This document shows, piece after piece, positions 63,730 to 64,000 of a stretch of 64,000 bases of DNA. The notes under the pieces were generated by a model. It had not been told where the DNA came from and made no database searches. It saw only the letters and a program-made list of their open reading frames with translations. Origin of the DNA: Hyphococcus luteus (GTDB taxonomy: Bacteria > Pseudomonadota > Alphaproteobacteria > Caulobacterales > Parvularculaceae); NCBI RefSeq assembly GCF_002943565.1, contig NZ_PJCH01000009.1:62001-126000 (forward strand). The letters are read 5' to 3'. The translations under genes and the position numbers were made by a program. Positions within the stretch are counted from its first letter, which is position 1. Each line of letters opens with the position of its first letter.

Positions 63730-64000
63730 TCAGCGTACGAACTCTTCGTCCTTCAGCCCTTGCAGGTATAAAAGGGCCGTGAGGTCGCCGTAATGGATGC
63801 GCGCCCGGGCGGCCTTGGCCACGGCCGGCTTGGCGTGAAAGGCGACGCCGAGCCCTGACCGGTCCAGCATGGAAAGATCGTTGGCGCCGTCGCCGACCGC
63901 CATGGTTTCGGCGAGATCGATCTCGTTTTCTTCCGCCAGGCGCACCAGCGCTTCCTCTTTTGCGGCGCGTCCGAGAATGGGTTCGCGCACCTCGCCCGAG
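63730..64000 (-). CDS. serB: Phosphoserine phosphatase, C-terminal part (start off window)
   Basis: Reverse-strand frame open to the right window edge; about 90 residues are visible. HAD-superfamily motif IV region: MAVGDGANDLSML, then GLGVAFHAKPAVAKAA, with SGEVREPI upstream as in SerB. The nucleophile DxDxT motif lies outside the window. It makes serine from phosphoserine in the cytosol. Confidence 0.88.
   Translation of the reverse strand, partial: SGEVREPILGRAAKEEALVRLAEENEIDLAETMAVGDGANDLSMLDRSGLGVAFHAKPAVAKAARARIHYGDLTALLYLQGLKDEEFVR

Noticed and set aside
1-64000. CRISPR arrays, prophage, integrons, insertion sequences
   Set aside because: No regularly spaced direct repeats, cas genes, integrase, transposase or phage structural genes were found on either strand.
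1-64000. tRNA and rRNA genes
   Set aside because: By eye no cloverleaf with a standard T-arm and anticodon arm was found apart from the tmRNA acceptor piece, and no rRNA sequence was recognised. A covariance search would be needed to exclude a missed tRNA.

Overview
The window is GC-rich, gene-dense chromosomal DNA from an alphaproteobacterium, probably of the Parvularcula/Hyphomonas/Caulobacter-like aquatic groups. Evidence: a circularly permuted two-piece tmRNA gene (an alphaproteobacterial hallmark), the sspB-fumC neighbourhood, yajC-secD-secF, hflK-hflC-degP, a large TonB-dependent receptor and an exosortase/PEP-CTERM system. No phage, plasmid, integrase, transposase or CRISPR array was seen. 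The genus is not proven from sequence alone.

Layout. 1-14.4 kb: Tat-exported class V aminotransferase-like protein (cut by the window edge), TonB-dependent receptor, alpha/beta hydrolase, a VPLPA-type PEP-CTERM surface protein, gltX, a LOG-family protein, a LysM protein, a DmdA/GcvT-like protein and a two-gene RND efflux operon. 14.5-30 kb: an exosortase-linked polysaccharide locus read outward from a central divergent gap at 19.1-19.5 kb. Leftward lie the exosortase-EpsI fusion, a Wzz-type chain-length protein and a tyrosine-kinase-like ATPase. Rightward lie a WecG-type glycosyltransferase fused to a STAS domain, a PrsT-like TPR lipoprotein, an ExeA-like ATPase fused to a degenerate GT2-like domain, a GT2 transferase and a giant G8-domain surface protein. 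30-38 kb: queG, a GST, an unknown polytopic membrane protein, cysQ, a small DUF4177-like protein, then the initiating sugar-phosphate transferase and UDP-glucose dehydrogenase, which probably also serve the polysaccharide. 38-52 kb: a dispersed palindromic repeat, a DUF4174-like protein, an LplT-like MFS plus PlsC acyltransferase pair with a TetR regulator and twin operators, yajC-secDF, sodB, an NDUFAF6-like protein, a ClC channel, a GlnE-like protein lacking catalytic motifs, and a second, inverted copy of the repeat. 52-64 kb: RHH regulator, small unknown, fumC, sspB, ssrA (tmRNA), XRE regulator, thyA-GNAT-folA, a DUF4440-like exported protein, mrp, hflK-hflC, degP and the 3' part of serB.

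How the genes may work together. The exosortase probably anchors the PEP-CTERM protein encoded about 12 kb away, while the Wzz/kinase/TPR/ATPase set polymerises and exports a polysaccharide initiated by the 35 kb transferase and supplied with UDP-glucuronate by Ugd. No Wzx flippase, Wzy polymerase or outer-membrane export channel is recognisable here, so the set is incomplete or completed elsewhere. A second unit is protein quality control: tmRNA sits directly upstream of its ClpXP adaptor SspB, and HflKC and DegP lie a few kb away.

The most unusual features are three multidomain or degenerate proteins (GT-STAS, ATPase-pseudoGT, pseudo-GlnE), a possible thioester-forming PEP-CTERM protein, and modular nested palindromic repeats.
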